A DNA stretch of 64,000 nucleotides. Origin: an uncultured Steroidobacter sp. (lineage in GTDB: Bacteria > Pseudomonadota > Gammaproteobacteria > Steroidobacterales > Steroidobacteraceae). Under the pieces are notes generated by a model. That model saw nothing but the letters and a program-made list of their open reading frames with translations, made no database searches and had not been told where the DNA came from. The DNA is taken from positions 62,001 through 126,000 of the forward strand of contig NZ_CALFXI010000051.1 of NCBI RefSeq assembly GCF_937958065.1. The letters are read 5' to 3'. This document shows, in pieces, positions 33,867 to 43,193 of the stretch (its first letter is position 1; each line of letters begins with the position of its first letter). The position numbers and the translations under genes were made by a program.

Positions 33867-35573
33867 CTATTTCTTTTTTAACTCATCGCGCAGCGCGCGA
33901 CGCAGGATCTTGCCGACGTTGGTCTTCGGCAGCTCGTCCCGGAAATACACATGCCGGGGCACTTTGTATCCGGTGAGCTGCTGGCGCGAGAAATCGATCA
34001 GCGCCTGTTCGGTGAGCGACGGATCCTTCTTCACGACGAACAGCGCCACCACCTCGCCCGAGTGCTCATCCGGCTGCGCGACCGCGGCGACTTCGAGCAC
34101 GCCGGGATGGGCGGCGATCACGCTCTCGATCTCGTTCGGATACACATTGAAGCCGGACACCAGGATCATGTCCTTCTTGCGGTCCTCGATGAACACGTAG
34201 CCCTTGGCGTCGAGCCGGCCGATGTCGCCGGTGCGCAGCCACTCGCCCATCATGACTTTCGCGGTCTCGTCCGGGCGATTCCAGTAGCCGCGCATCACTT
34301 GAGGCCCGCGAATGCAGATCTCGCCGACCTTATCGATGCCGAGATCGTTGCCGTCGTCGTCGCGGATGCTGATATCGGTGGACGGAATCGGCAGGCCGAT
34401 GGAGTTGTTGAAATCCTCGCCGAACGGATTGATACAAGCCGCCGGCGACGTTTCGGTCAATCCCCACGCTTGTGTCAGCACGTTGCCAGTGACCTTCTTC
34501 CAATGCTCGGCGACCGAGCGCTGCACGGCCATGCCGCCGCCCAAGGTGATGCGTAGTGCGCTGAAGTCGACCTCGGAAAAGCCCGGCGTATGCAGCAGCG
34601 CGTTGAACAGCGTGTTCACGCCGCTGATGTAAGTGAAGCGGAATTTCTTCAGCTCGGCGACGAACGCCGGGAAATCACGTGGATTGACGATGAGCACGTT
34701 GTGCGCGCCCAGTTTCACGAACACCACCCAATTCCCGGTGAGCGCGAAGATGTGATACAGCGGCAAGGCGGTGATGATCGTGTCCTGGCCGACGCGCGCT
34801 GCCGTGCCGATCCACGACTCCGCCTGCAACACGTTCGCGACGATATTCCGATGCGTCAGCATCGCGCCTTTGGCCACGCCCGTCGTGCCGCCGGTGTATT
34901 GCAGGAACGCGATGTCATCGTGACCCACTGGCACCGGTTTGAACGTCTCGAACCGGCCCCACTGCAGCGCCTTGTTGAACGGGACGGCATTCGGCAGGTG
35001 GTAGCTGGGCACCTGCTTGCGCACATGGCGCAGCACCAGATTGGCCAGCACCGACTTCGGAAAATGCAGTTGATCGCCGACGCCGGTGATGATCACGTGC
35101 TCGATCTCCGTCTTGGCGATCACATGCTCGAGCGTGTGCGCGAAGTTCTCGAGGATGACGATCGCCTTCGCGCCGGAATCCGTGAGCTGATGCTCCAGCT
35201 CGCGTGCCGTGTACATCGGATTGGTGTTCACGACCGTCAAGCCGGCGCGCAACGCGCCGTACAGGGCGATGGGGTACTGCAGCACGTTCGGCATCATCAG
35301 CGCGATACGGTCGCCCTTCTTCAGCTGAGCGATGTTTTGCAGGTACGCCGCGAAATCGCGCGAGAGCCGCTCGTAATCCGCGAACGTGATGGTGCGTCCC
35401 ATGCTGGTGAACGCCGGATTTTCGGCGAAGCGGGCGCACGCGCCATCGACCAGCTCGACGACCGAAGCGTATTGATCCGGATTGATCCGCTCCGGCACCC
35501 CTTCCGGGTAGCTCTTCAGCCAGGGCCTGTTGGAGTCGGCGGTCATCGGCGCCCCCTGCGCGATTGCGTTCAT
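33867..35573 (-). CDS. fadD: Long-chain acyl-CoA synthetase (FadD type)
   Basis: A 568-residue ANL-superfamily ligase. The AMP/ATP motif is LQYTGGTTGVAKGAMLTH. YHIFALTGNW, QAWGLTETSPAACINP and LRTGDIGRLDAKGYVFIEDR are the conserved fatty-acyl-CoA synthetase motifs. The C-terminal domain carries a catalytic Lys in LPKTNVGKILRR. It activates free fatty acids to acyl-CoA on the inner membrane. Start is ATG 35573 in an ATGA overlap with the tesA stop; an in-frame ATG exists at 35603 inside tesA. Confidence 0.94.
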   Translation of the reverse strand: MNAIAQGAPMTADSNRPWLKSYPEGVPERINPDQYASVVELVDGACARFAENPAFTSMGRTITFADYERLSRDFAAYLQNIAQLKKGDRIALMMPNVLQYPIALYGALRAGLTVVNTNPMYTARELEHQLTDSGAKAIVILENFAHTLEHVIAKTEIEHVIITGVGDQLHFPKSVLANLVLRHVRKQVPSYHLPNAVPFNKALQWGRFETFKPVPVGHDDIAFLQYTGGTTGVAKGAMLTHRNIVANVLQAESWIGTAARVGQDTIITALPLYHIFALTGNWVVFVKLGAHNVLIVNPRDFPAFVAELKKFRFTYISGVNTLFNALLHTPGFSEVDFSALRITLGGGMAVQRSVAEHWKKVTGNVLTQAWGLTETSPAACINPFGEDFNNSIGLPIPSTDISIRDDDGNDLGIDKVGEICIRGPQVMRGYWNRPDETAKVMMGEWLRTGDIGRLDAKGYVFIEDRKKDMILVSGFNVYPNEIESVIAAHPGVLEVAAVAQPDEHSGEVVALFVVKKDPSLTEQALIDFSRQQLTGYKVPRHVYFRDELPKTNVGKILRRALRDELKKK

Positions 35574-36274
35574 TTCTTCAGTACCTTGCTCAGTGCCGGC
35601 CACAGATTGTCCAGCAATTTGGGTTGTGCCGTCGCATTCGGATGGATGCCGTCGGCTTGCATCAGCGTGTCGTCGAGCGCGACGCCGTCGAGAAAGAAAT
35701 CCACCAGCGGCACGTCGTATTTTTTCGCCAGCTCACCATACAGTGCGTGGAACGAATTGGCATATTCCGCACCATAATTCGGCGGCATGCGCATGCCGAC
35801 CAGCACCACCTTGGCCTGCGCCGCCTGGCTGGTCTCGATCAGGTATTCGAAATTGCCACGCACCTGTTTCAGCGGCAGGCCGCGCAGGCCATCGTTGCCG
35901 CCGAGCTCGATGACGACCACGTCGGGCTTGTGCAGCTCCAGAGCGCGAGGCAGCCGGCTGCGTGCGCCGCCCGTAGTCTCGCCGCTGATACTGGCATTGA
36001 CTACGCGGTACCCGTAACCTTGCTTGGCCAGGCGCTGCTCCAGCAAGGCCACCCAGGTGGCATCCACTTTGACGCCATAGCCGGCGCTCAGGCTGTCGCC
36101 GAGGACCAGGATGGTGTGGGGCGAGGCTGCGGCGTGAACCAAACCAGGCAGCGTCAGTCCCAGCCCCAGCAGGCTGAACAGCGCCAGGCTGAAACCGATC
36201 GTGACAGCCTTGCGTAAGTTTCCGCTAAGTTTGCGATGGCAGACTGCCGCGGCCAGCGCTACACGTTCCAACAC
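35570..36274 (-). CDS. tesA: Periplasmic GDSL esterase / acyl-CoA thioesterase I (TesA)
   Basis: An SGNH hydrolase with all four blocks: ILVLGDSLSAGYG (nucleophile Ser), a Gly-containing block II (INASISGETTGGAR), IELGGNDGLRG (Asn) and DGIHPNATAQ (Asp/His). A signal-like hydrophobic stretch (GFSLALFSLLGLGLTLPG) precedes it, so the enzyme is exported. The start is uncertain: GTG 36274 is proposed because ATG choices further upstream overlap the divergent ABC gene. Divergent to ybbA-ybbP exactly as in E. coli, and overlapping fadD by 4 nt, so tesA-fadD may be cotranscribed. Confidence 0.88.
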   Translation of the reverse strand: MLERVALAAAVCHRKLSGNLRKAVTIGFSLALFSLLGLGLTLPGLVHAAASPHTILVLGDSLSAGYGVKVDATWVALLEQRLAKQGYGYRVVNASISGETTGGARSRLPRALELHKPDVVVIELGGNDGLRGLPLKQVRGNFEYLIETSQAAQAKVVLVGMRMPPNYGAEYANSFHALYGELAKKYDVPLVDFFLDGVALDDTLMQADGIHPNATAQPKLLDNLWPALSKVLKK

Positions 36275-36326
36275 CGGTAGCGCCCGCGATTCCGACGTGC
36301 CCAACGATCCAGATCCAGATCCCGAC

Positions 36327-37004
36327 ATGAGCATTGCGCAACCGGTCCTCAGAGCGGAAAAAATCAGCAAGCAGGTTAGCAGCCCGGAGGGAACGCTGAC
36401 CATCCTCGCCGCCGTCGATCTGAGCATTCAGGCCGGCGAGACCGTCGCCATCATCGGTGCTTCGGGCGCGGGCAAATCCACGTTGCTGGCGTTGCTGGCG
36501 GGATTGGATGAGCCGACCGACGGACGAATCTGGCTGAACGGCGCGGAGCTCACTGCACTGGATGAAGATGGACGCGCCGCGGTGCGCGCCCAGCACGTCG
36601 GCTTCGTGTTCCAGAGCTTTCATCTCGTGCCTTCGCTCACCGCGATCGAAAACGTGATGCTGCCGCTGGAGCTCGCTGGCAAATCCGGAGCGCGCGAAGC
36701 CGCGGCGGAAGTGCTTGCGAAAGTCGGTTTGACGCCGCGACGTGAGCACTATCCGCGTCAACTCTCGGGCGGCGAGCAACAACGGGTCGCGATCGCGCGG
36801 GCCTTCGTCACCAGGCCTGCGCTGCTGTTCGCGGACGAGCCGACGGGCAATCTCGATTCGGCGACGGGCGAGCGCATCATCGAATTGTTGTTCGAGCTGA
36901 ACCGCGCCACTCAGACCACGCTGGTCGTGGTCACTCACGACAATGTAATTGCGCAACGATGCGGTCGCACGATTCGCATCGACGCCGGCAGGATCGCTGC
37001 ATGA
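36327..37004 (+). CDS. ybbA: ABC transporter ATP-binding protein, YbbA/LolD type
   Basis: A 225-residue ATPase. Walker A is GASGAGKSTLLALLAGLD, Q-loop FVFQSFHLVPSLTA, signature LSGGEQQRVAIARAF, Walker B LLFADEPTG and H-loop VVTHD. Start ATG 36327 (MSIAQPVL) gives normal MacB/LolD-family length; the in-frame extension upstream overlaps tesA and looks unnatural. It overlaps the permease by 4 nt (ATGA). Inferred role: energising an FtsX-like permease of the tesA-ybbA-ybbP locus; transported substrate is not established. Confidence 0.94.
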   Translation: MSIAQPVLRAEKISKQVSSPEGTLTILAAVDLSIQAGETVAIIGASGAGKSTLLALLAGLDEPTDGRIWLNGAELTALDEDGRAAVRAQHVGFVFQSFHLVPSLTAIENVMLPLELAGKSGAREAAAEVLAKVGLTPRREHYPRQLSGGEQQRVAIARAFVTRPALLFADEPTGNLDSATGERIIELLFELNRATQTTLVVVTHDNVIAQRCGRTIRIDAGRIAA

Positions 37005-39487
37005 GAGCGCTGAGACTCGCGATTCTCGCACTGGCGCGCGATGGCAAGTCGGGCGAGTTGCGGGTGTTGATGCTGGCGTTGCTGGTCGCCGTGTCGGCGC
37101 TGACTGCCGTCGGATTCTTCACGAGCCGGGTGAGCCTTGCCGTCGATCAGCAGGCCGGCGAAGTGCTGGCGGCGGATCTGCGATTGCAATCGCGCTCCGC
37201 GCTGCAGCCAGAATATTTTGAGATGGCCAGGCAGGCCGGCTTGAAAACGGCGGAGCTGTCGAATTTTCCGAGCGTCGTCTTCAAGGGCGAAGACAGCGCG
37301 CTGACGGCGATTCGCGCCGTCTCTCCTGAATATCCACTACGGGGTCGGGTCAAAGTCGCCGAGGTGCCATTCGGTCCGGCCCATGAAGTCGACACCATGC
37401 CGGGTCCGGGCGAAGCCTGGCTCGAAGCGCGGCTGTTCGCGCAGCTCGGCGCCAAAGTGGGTGACAAGATTCGGGTCGGAGCGAGCGAGCTCACCGCCGC
37501 CAAGGTGCTCGACTATCGCCCCGACCAGGGCTCGCAGTTCGTCGATCTCGCGCCGACCTTGCTGATGCGGCTCGAGGATGTCGAGGCCACCGGCCTTGCG
37601 CAGGAAGGCAGTCGCATCTCGCACTTCGCATTGTTCGCTGGGGACCAGCAGGCGATTGCGGCGTTCAAGGAGCGGCTGACTCGAATCAAAAAGCCCGGCG
37701 AACGCATCGTCGATCTGGCCGATGCCAGTCCGCAGATTCGCTCCGCCATCGACCGTGCGGGCCGATTCCTCAACCTCGCGGCGCTGGTCACGATTCTGCT
37801 GGCCGCGATTGCCGTGGCGATCTCTGCCAGGCGCTATGTTGCTCGACATCTCGATACGGTCGCGTTGATGAAGAGCATGGGCGCGCCGCAGCGGCTCGTG
37901 CTGTCGATCAGTGTGCTCGAGTTGCTGATGATCGGCTTGATCGCGGGCGTGGTCGGCGCGGTCATCGGCTATGCGGCGCAGGAAGGCATCGCATATCTGC
38001 TGAAGGATCTGGTCCGCAATGAGCTGCCGCGTCCGTCGTTGAGTGCCGGCGGCTTGGGCATCGTCACGTCGGTGCTGATCCTGATCGGCTTTGCGCTGCC
38101 GCCGCTGTTACAGCTGCGCTTCGTGCCGCCGGCTCGCGTCTTACGGCGGAACCTGGAGCCGCCACCGCTGCGCTATGCGACCGTGTACGGAACGGCACTC
38201 GCAGCGCTGGTCGCGTTGCTGGGATGGTTGGTTCGCGACGCCCAGCTGTTGCTGTATGTATTCGGCGGGACGTTCGTCACCTTCGCGGTGCTGATGCTTG
38301 CGGGCTGGTTGCTGGTACGCGCCTTGAGCGGGCTGCGGGGCAGCGTCGGTGTATCGTGGCGCTACGGCATGGCGAACATCGCGCGTCGCGGTCGCGACAG
38401 CGTGATTCAAATCGTCGCGTTCGGCCTGGGCCTGATGGTGTTGCTGTTGCTGGCGGTCGTTCGCAACGATCTCATGCAGGAGTGGCGGGCCAGCCTGCCG
38501 GAGAATGCGCCCAATCATTTCATGATCAATATTCGTCCGGATCAGACCACGCAGGTCCGGGATTTCTTCGCCGAGCATTCGATCGCCCCGCCGCAACTGG
38601 TGCCGATGATTCGCGCCCGGCTCATCAAGATCGATGGCGCGCCGGCGAACGACCTGAAGATGAGCGATCGCGGCCGGGATTTCCTCGACCGCGAAGCGAA
38701 TCTCACCTGGGCCGAGACGATGCAGGACGACAACAAGCTGGTCGCCGGCCAATGGTGGCGCCCTGGCGATGGCGGCGGGCCGCGCGTGTCGGTGGAGCTG
38801 GAAATGGCGCAAGCGTTGGGTCTGAAGCTCGGCGACGAGCTCACCTACGACGTCGCCGGCGAAACCATCACGGCTCGCGTCACCAGCTTCCGCGAAGTGC
38901 AGTGGGATTCGTTCCGGCCGAACTTCTTCATGGTCTTCTCGCCGGGCACGCTGAACGACAGCACCGGCACGTACATCACGAGCGTGCACATTCCGCGCGA
39001 GCAGCGCCCGGTGCTGATGGACTTCGTGCGTCAGTTCCCCGAAGTGACTGCCATCGACCTCGAAGCGATTCTCACGCAAGTGCGCGGCGTGATGGATAAG
39101 GCCTCATTGGCCGTGCAGTACGTGTTCGGATTCACTTTGCTCGCGGGCGTCACTGTGCTGCTCGCTGCGATTCAGGCGACTCGCGACGAGCGGCGTTACG
39201 AGAGCGCGATGTTGCGAACGTTGGGCGCGAGCCGTCGCGTTGTGTTGCAAGGCGTGGCGGCGGAGTTCACGACATTGGGCCTGCTGTCGGGCACGCTTGC
39301 GGCGATCGGTGCGACCGCGGCGGGATATTTCCTCGCGACCAGGATCTTCAATCTCGACTACACGTTCGACATCACCGTGTGGGCGGTGGGTTTGGTCGCC
39401 GGGGCCGTGCTCGTCGGACTCAGCGGTACATTGGCGACGAGATCGGTCGTGAATCATCCGCCTGTCGCCACCTTGCGCGGTGGGTGA
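37001..39487 (+). CDS. ybbP: ABC transporter permease, YbbP/FtsX family
   Basis: An 828-residue inner-membrane protein. One N-terminal transmembrane helix is followed by a large periplasmic domain (about 40-250), three transmembrane helices, a pair in the middle, a second periplasmic domain (about 500-680), and the terminal FtsX domain with three helices (residues about 700-828). This 10-helix, two-domain layout is that of YbbP, larger than LolC/E. It starts in the ATGA overlap with ybbA. It probably moves lipid- or peptide-like substrates across the periplasmic face. Confidence 0.93.
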   Translation: MRALRLAILALARDGKSGELRVLMLALLVAVSALTAVGFFTSRVSLAVDQQAGEVLAADLRLQSRSALQPEYFEMARQAGLKTAELSNFPSVVFKGEDSALTAIRAVSPEYPLRGRVKVAEVPFGPAHEVDTMPGPGEAWLEARLFAQLGAKVGDKIRVGASELTAAKVLDYRPDQGSQFVDLAPTLLMRLEDVEATGLAQEGSRISHFALFAGDQQAIAAFKERLTRIKKPGERIVDLADASPQIRSAIDRAGRFLNLAALVTILLAAIAVAISARRYVARHLDTVALMKSMGAPQRLVLSISVLELLMIGLIAGVVGAVIGYAAQEGIAYLLKDLVRNELPRPSLSAGGLGIVTSVLILIGFALPPLLQLRFVPPARVLRRNLEPPPLRYATVYGTALAALVALLGWLVRDAQLLLYVFGGTFVTFAVLMLAGWLLVRALSGLRGSVGVSWRYGMANIARRGRDSVIQIVAFGLGLMVLLLLAVVRNDLMQEWRASLPENAPNHFMINIRPDQTTQVRDFFAEHSIAPPQLVPMIRARLIKIDGAPANDLKMSDRGRDFLDREANLTWAETMQDDNKLVAGQWWRPGDGGGPRVSVELEMAQALGLKLGDELTYDVAGETITARVTSFREVQWDSFRPNFFMVFSPGTLNDSTGTYITSVHIPREQRPVLMDFVRQFPEVTAIDLEAILTQVRGVMDKASLAVQYVFGFTLLAGVTVLLAAIQATRDERRYESAMLRTLGASRRVVLQGVAAEFTTLGLLSGTLAAIGATAAGYFLATRIFNLDYTFDITVWAVGLVAGAVLVGLSGTLATRSVVNHPPVATLRGG

Positions 39488-40267
39488 TCACTGCAAGCCG
39501 AGCATCAGCCAGCCGACCGGCTCGGTCTGGCCGCGCCAGTTGTAACCTTCGATCTTCACCAGGTAGTCGCCTGGACCGAACGCCGATGAGTTCAGGCTGA
39601 AGCGCACTTCTTTGTTGGAGTCGCGCATGATGCGTTTGATCTGCATCACGCGCACGCCATCGGTCTTGTCGATCGTGATCTGGAACTGAGAGATCTTGCC
39701 CTCGGTCGCATCGATGCTGATGTCGAGCAGCTGCGCCGGGTCGAGCCAGCCGAGCGCGAACGTGGGCTGTTCGGGCCTGGCTTTCACCATCTGCAGTTTG
39801 TATCGCTGCACACTGCCGGGCGGTTGCATCTGCGTGCTGGTGAGCTGTTCATGAGTGCCTGCCAGCTGTTCGGAAAGCGAGCGTACCTGCAGGCCGAAGA
39901 TCAGTGCCGCGCCGGCAGCGATCAGCAACCCCAGGCCGAGTCCCAATACGAGGACGCGATTGATGACGCCGCCGGCGGCGCTGCGGCGCATTTCTTCCCG
40001 GGCTTCCTCGGGATCGAAGCCATCATCGGTTTCCTCCAGCACTGCGCGGGTCGAGCTGGAGGGGATGGCGTCGAACACGCCGGTCTCGCTGCCGTCGACG
40101 GGCCGGCGCGACAGGCGCGTTTTCAAACGCACCGGAATGGGGAGCGCCTGCAGAAAGGCCGGATTGTCGAGACAGAACTGCTCGAAGTCGCGCGCTTCGC
40201 GCACCGTCAGATCGCCGGACAGGTAGCGATCGACGACGTGCTCGTTCTCGATGTACTTGCGATCCAT
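39488..40267 (-). CDS. Single-pass membrane protein, anti-sigma-like N-terminus, unknown function
   Basis: A protein of about 259 residues from ATG 40267 (MDRKYIENEHVVDRYLSG), a typical opening of zinc-finger-like anti-sigma N-terminal regions, although the H-C-C metal ligands are absent. An ATG at 40288 would add seven residues. A transmembrane helix lies at about residues 109-131. The periplasmic part (about 140-259) is beta-rich. No sigma factor gene is next to it. The gene is convergent with ybbP, the stops being almost touching. Confidence 0.7.
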   Translation of the reverse strand: MDRKYIENEHVVDRYLSGDLTVREARDFEQFCLDNPAFLQALPIPVRLKTRLSRRPVDGSETGVFDAIPSSSTRAVLEETDDGFDPEEAREEMRRSAAGGVINRVLVLGLGLGLLIAAGAALIFGLQVRSLSEQLAGTHEQLTSTQMQPPGSVQRYKLQMVKARPEQPTFALGWLDPAQLLDISIDATEGKISQFQITIDKTDGVRVMQIKRIMRDSNKEVRFSLNSSAFGPGDYLVKIEGYNWRGQTEPVGWLMLGLQ

Positions 40268-40374
40268 CCGCGTCGGCCCGATTGCCATAACGCGGCGCAG
40301 GTTAACAAAAGCGAGCAGGCGGAAATGTCGAGCCCGTCCTAAAAATCAGCCGATAGCCAGGCGCAGCACAAACT

Positions 40375-41010
40375 TTAGTTAGTGTCAGGGCTCGACTGAG
40401 CGGCCTCCTCCGCCATGCACTTGGCGCACTTCGGCCAATACGGTTTGGCGATGCGATCCAGGGTCGAGCGGTTGGCGTCGGCGAAGAATTTGCGCATGGC
40501 CTGGGATTGGGGGGCGTCGGTATAGCCCAGTCCGACGATCCGCACCTGGGTCATGTCGGTGCCGGCGGGAGCCAGATAGATGACGGTCCATGTGCCTGCA
40601 ACGACATCCTGATATTTGAAATCTGCCGGTGCCTGTTTGATGCGGATTGCCAGCATCCGCTCCGGTTCGTAGGCAAGGATTTCATTGACGACGGTGTTGG
40701 CATCGCCGAGCCGGCCATTGGCATCGTAGTGGGTGCGGATGGTGCCGCCGATCCTGAAATCCACGTCCGCGTGGGCCACGCCAGTCTGTTTATAACCTTC
40801 GGCGGTCGTGAAGATGCGCCACACCTCGGCCGGCGATGCGTTGATGAACCCCTCGGTGACCTGCGGCTCGGCTGCCAGCGTGGCTTGCGACCAGCCTCCG
40901 GCCACACTCAGAACGACCACGGCAAGGGCCCGTGCCCAGCCTTGTAACAAACCGGTGCAACGCGCGGAAACGCTTGTTTCAACAGGGAAGTGTGGCTTCT
41001 TACTCATCAT
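40375..41010 (-). CDS. SRPBCC (START-like) family protein with N-terminal signal
   Basis: A 211-residue protein. A basic N-terminus and hydrophobic stretch (about 24-42) look like a signal peptide or anchor. The mature part has the START/AHSA1 fold pattern: FINASPAEVWRIFTTAEGYKQ, then GGTIRTHYDANG, ILAYEPERMLAIRI and a C-terminal helix. Such domains bind hydrophobic ligands in a deep cavity. Two Cys occur near the C-terminus (KCAKC). An exported SRPBCC protein is unusual but not unique. No operon partner. Confidence 0.72.
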   Translation of the reverse strand: MMSKKPHFPVETSVSARCTGLLQGWARALAVVVLSVAGGWSQATLAAEPQVTEGFINASPAEVWRIFTTAEGYKQTGVAHADVDFRIGGTIRTHYDANGRLGDANTVVNEILAYEPERMLAIRIKQAPADFKYQDVVAGTWTVIYLAPAGTDMTQVRIVGLGYTDAPQSQAMRKFFADANRSTLDRIAKPYWPKCAKCMAEEAAQSSPDTN

Positions 41011-41138
41011 TCTTGCAGACCTCTGGCCGATACTGCGATGCTTGGTCGGCTGGTGTAATGCCCCGACGGGCCGGATTCATGGCACGGATATAAGTAGTAA
41101 TTATCGACTGGATATCCCTCGACTGGCAGTGGCTTCGC

Positions 41139-42419
41139 ATGATTCTCACCCTCGAAGTGACCGGCCCGCAGGCCCAGGCCATGGGCAGCGCCGGTCGCAA
41201 GGTCTTCAAGGCCATCGGCGGCACCATCGGGCGCCTGCCGGACAATGATTGGGTGTTCCCCGACCCGTATGTGTCGGGCCGGCATGCATTGATCCGCTAC
41301 GTCAACGGCAAGTTCTTCGTCGAAGACACCAGCACCAACGGTGTGTTCATCAATTCGCGCGACAATCGCATGACGCGAGGACAGCCGCAGCAGTTGCGCA
41401 ATGGCGACGTGCTGTACATCGATGCGTATCAGATCAATGTTTCCATCCAGAACGAGGCCGGCGCGGATGCGCCCAACGATCCTTTTTCGGGAGTGAAGAA
41501 CGGGCCGAAGCTGGTGCCACCGCCGCGTCGTGGATGGGAAGACAACCGGCACGCGACGATCCTGCAGGATTCGACCGCCAGGGCCGATGAGGACGAGGAT
41601 GAGGAGGACGAGGCCGACGAGGATCACGCCACCGAATGGTACGGCATGGCCGAGGTGATCCAGCCGAAGCAGCCGGCTCCCGCCCGCCCCCGCCCCGAGG
41701 TTGTAAAGTCCACAGTCGCAATCCAGACACCGCCTCGTCCGCAGCCGCAACGACCCGCGCCCGTTGCCAAAGCCGTTCCGAAAGCCGGCACCAGAGAAGT
41801 ACCTGCGCCGCCGCCACCGCCGGGCAAGGACTCGTACCTGCGAGCCCTGTTCGATGCAGCGGGGATCGAAGGTCTGGAACCGAGCGCCGAAAACGCGCGT
41901 ATGCTTGGGGATATTTTGCGGATCGCGCTCGCCGGGGTGATGGATGCTTTGCGAACGCGCGAGCGCTTGAAGGATGAATTGCGCATGCGGGGCACCTCGT
42001 TCAAGGCGGCAGCCAACAATCCGTTGAAGTTCTCGGCGAACGTCGAGGACGCTTTCCACAATCTGCTGGTGAAGCAGAATCCCGCCTATCTGCCGCCGGC
42101 CGATGCTTTCGAGGAGGCGTTTCGGGACGTGCGCGATCATCACTCGGCGCTGCTGGTGGCGCTGCGGCTGGCGTTCGAATCCATGCTGTCGCAGTTCGAT
42201 CCGCAGCGCATGCAGGACGAGTTCGACCGGCAGATGAAAGGCTCCATCCTCGGCGTGCCGGCCAAGCTGCGGTACTGGGATCTGTATCGAGACAAGTTCG
42301 GCGAGCTGAGCAAGGATGCTGAAACCAGCTTTCGCAGTCTGTTCGGCGACGCGTTCACGCGCGCCTATGAGGAACATCTGGAGCGGCTGAAGAAATCCAG
42401 CCGGCCGATGGGGCAGTGA
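41139..42419 (+). CDS. tagH: Type VI secretion-associated FHA-domain protein (TagH-like)
   Basis: A 426-residue protein. The N-terminal FHA domain (about 20-105) keeps the phosphothreonine-binding signature: G31-R32, S46-x-R48-H49 and the TSTNG turn (Asn67). A strongly acidic linker (about 147-165, ADEDEDEEDEADED) and a Pro-rich stretch follow. Residues about 235-420 form the helical C-terminal domain found in TagH/Fha proteins of type VI secretion. It recognises the phosphorylated kinase or partner and promotes assembly in other systems. It overlaps the phosphatase gene by 4 nt and leads a three-gene cassette. Confidence 0.85.
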   Translation: MILTLEVTGPQAQAMGSAGRKVFKAIGGTIGRLPDNDWVFPDPYVSGRHALIRYVNGKFFVEDTSTNGVFINSRDNRMTRGQPQQLRNGDVLYIDAYQINVSIQNEAGADAPNDPFSGVKNGPKLVPPPRRGWEDNRHATILQDSTARADEDEDEEDEADEDHATEWYGMAEVIQPKQPAPARPRPEVVKSTVAIQTPPRPQPQRPAPVAKAVPKAGTREVPAPPPPPGKDSYLRALFDAAGIEGLEPSAENARMLGDILRIALAGVMDALRTRERLKDELRMRGTSFKAAANNPLKFSANVEDAFHNLLVKQNPAYLPPADAFEEAFRDVRDHHSALLVALRLAFESMLSQFDPQRMQDEFDRQMKGSILGVPAKLRYWDLYRDKFGELSKDAETSFRSLFGDAFTRAYEEHLERLKKSSRPMGQ

Positions 42420-43150
42420 CCTTCATGGATGAAACATTGGTGGAAGAGGACATTCAACCCGTCTACGTCTCCGCGGGCATCACCGACGTGGGTCGCCTGC
42501 GGGCGACGAATCAGGATGCCTTCGTCGAGTTGCAGGGCGCCGGTGTGTGGGCTGTGGCCGACGGCATGGGGGGCTATCGCGACGGTGACGTCGCCAGCCG
42601 GATGGTTTGCGAAGGATTGCAGCTGTTGACCGGCGCCGGCGCACTGGACGAAGCGGCAGGGGCCGTGCGCCAGCGCATGAGTGAGGTAAACCGTCGTTTG
42701 TACGAAGCGTCGGTGAGGCCTATCAATCCCATCGTCAGTGGCAGCACCGTGGTGGTCATGCTGGTCCGGCGTACCGAGCTTGCGGTGCTGTGGGCGGGTG
42801 ACAGCCGCGTGTATCGTTGGCGCCAGGGTCAGCTCACCCAGTTGACGACGGATCACACGTGGGCGGCCGAGCTGAACTTGCAGCATCCCGACGAAGAAGC
42901 GGACCACGCCATCACTCGCGCGGTCGGCGGCGAAGCCGCGTTGACACTCGATATCCGCAAGGACCGGGTGCGGCTCGGAGATCGCTATCTGCTCTGTTCG
43001 GATGGCCTGACCCGAGAGCTGAACGACGCGCAGATCGCGGCGGCATTGGCCGCCGGCGACGTGAAAGCAGCCGCCCGGCAACTGATCGACGCTACTTTGA
43101 AAGCGGGTGCGCGCGACAATGTGACCGTCGTCATCGTCGAAGCCACGTGA
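42416..43150 (+). CDS. PP2C Ser/Thr phosphatase of the FHA/kinase cassette (PppA-like)
   Basis: A 244-residue metal-dependent phosphatase. Start: GTG 42416 overlaps the tagH stop (GTGA); ATG 42425 is an alternative. Motifs in order: GRLRATNQDAF, VWAVADGMGGYRDGD (metal Asp49), VLWAGDSRVYRWR, TTDHTWAAEL, RYLLCSDGL, and GARDNVTVVIV at the C-terminus. In type VI systems this kind of enzyme removes phosphate from the FHA protein and counteracts the kinase. It is followed 43 bp later by the kinase. Confidence 0.92.
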   Translation: MTFMDETLVEEDIQPVYVSAGITDVGRLRATNQDAFVELQGAGVWAVADGMGGYRDGDVASRMVCEGLQLLTGAGALDEAAGAVRQRMSEVNRRLYEASVRPINPIVSGSTVVVMLVRRTELAVLWAGDSRVYRWRQGQLTQLTTDHTWAAELNLQHPDEEADHAITRAVGGEAALTLDIRKDRVRLGDRYLLCSDGLTRELNDAQIAAALAAGDVKAAARQLIDATLKAGARDNVTVVIVEAT

Positions 43151-43193
43151 CAGGCAGGGGAAGCGGATTGCCTGTACAAGTGTCGTCGCCCGT

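Noticed and set aside
39488..40267. Anti-sigma factor with partner sigma gene
   Set aside because: The zinc-ligand His and Cys residues are missing and no sigma factor gene is adjacent.
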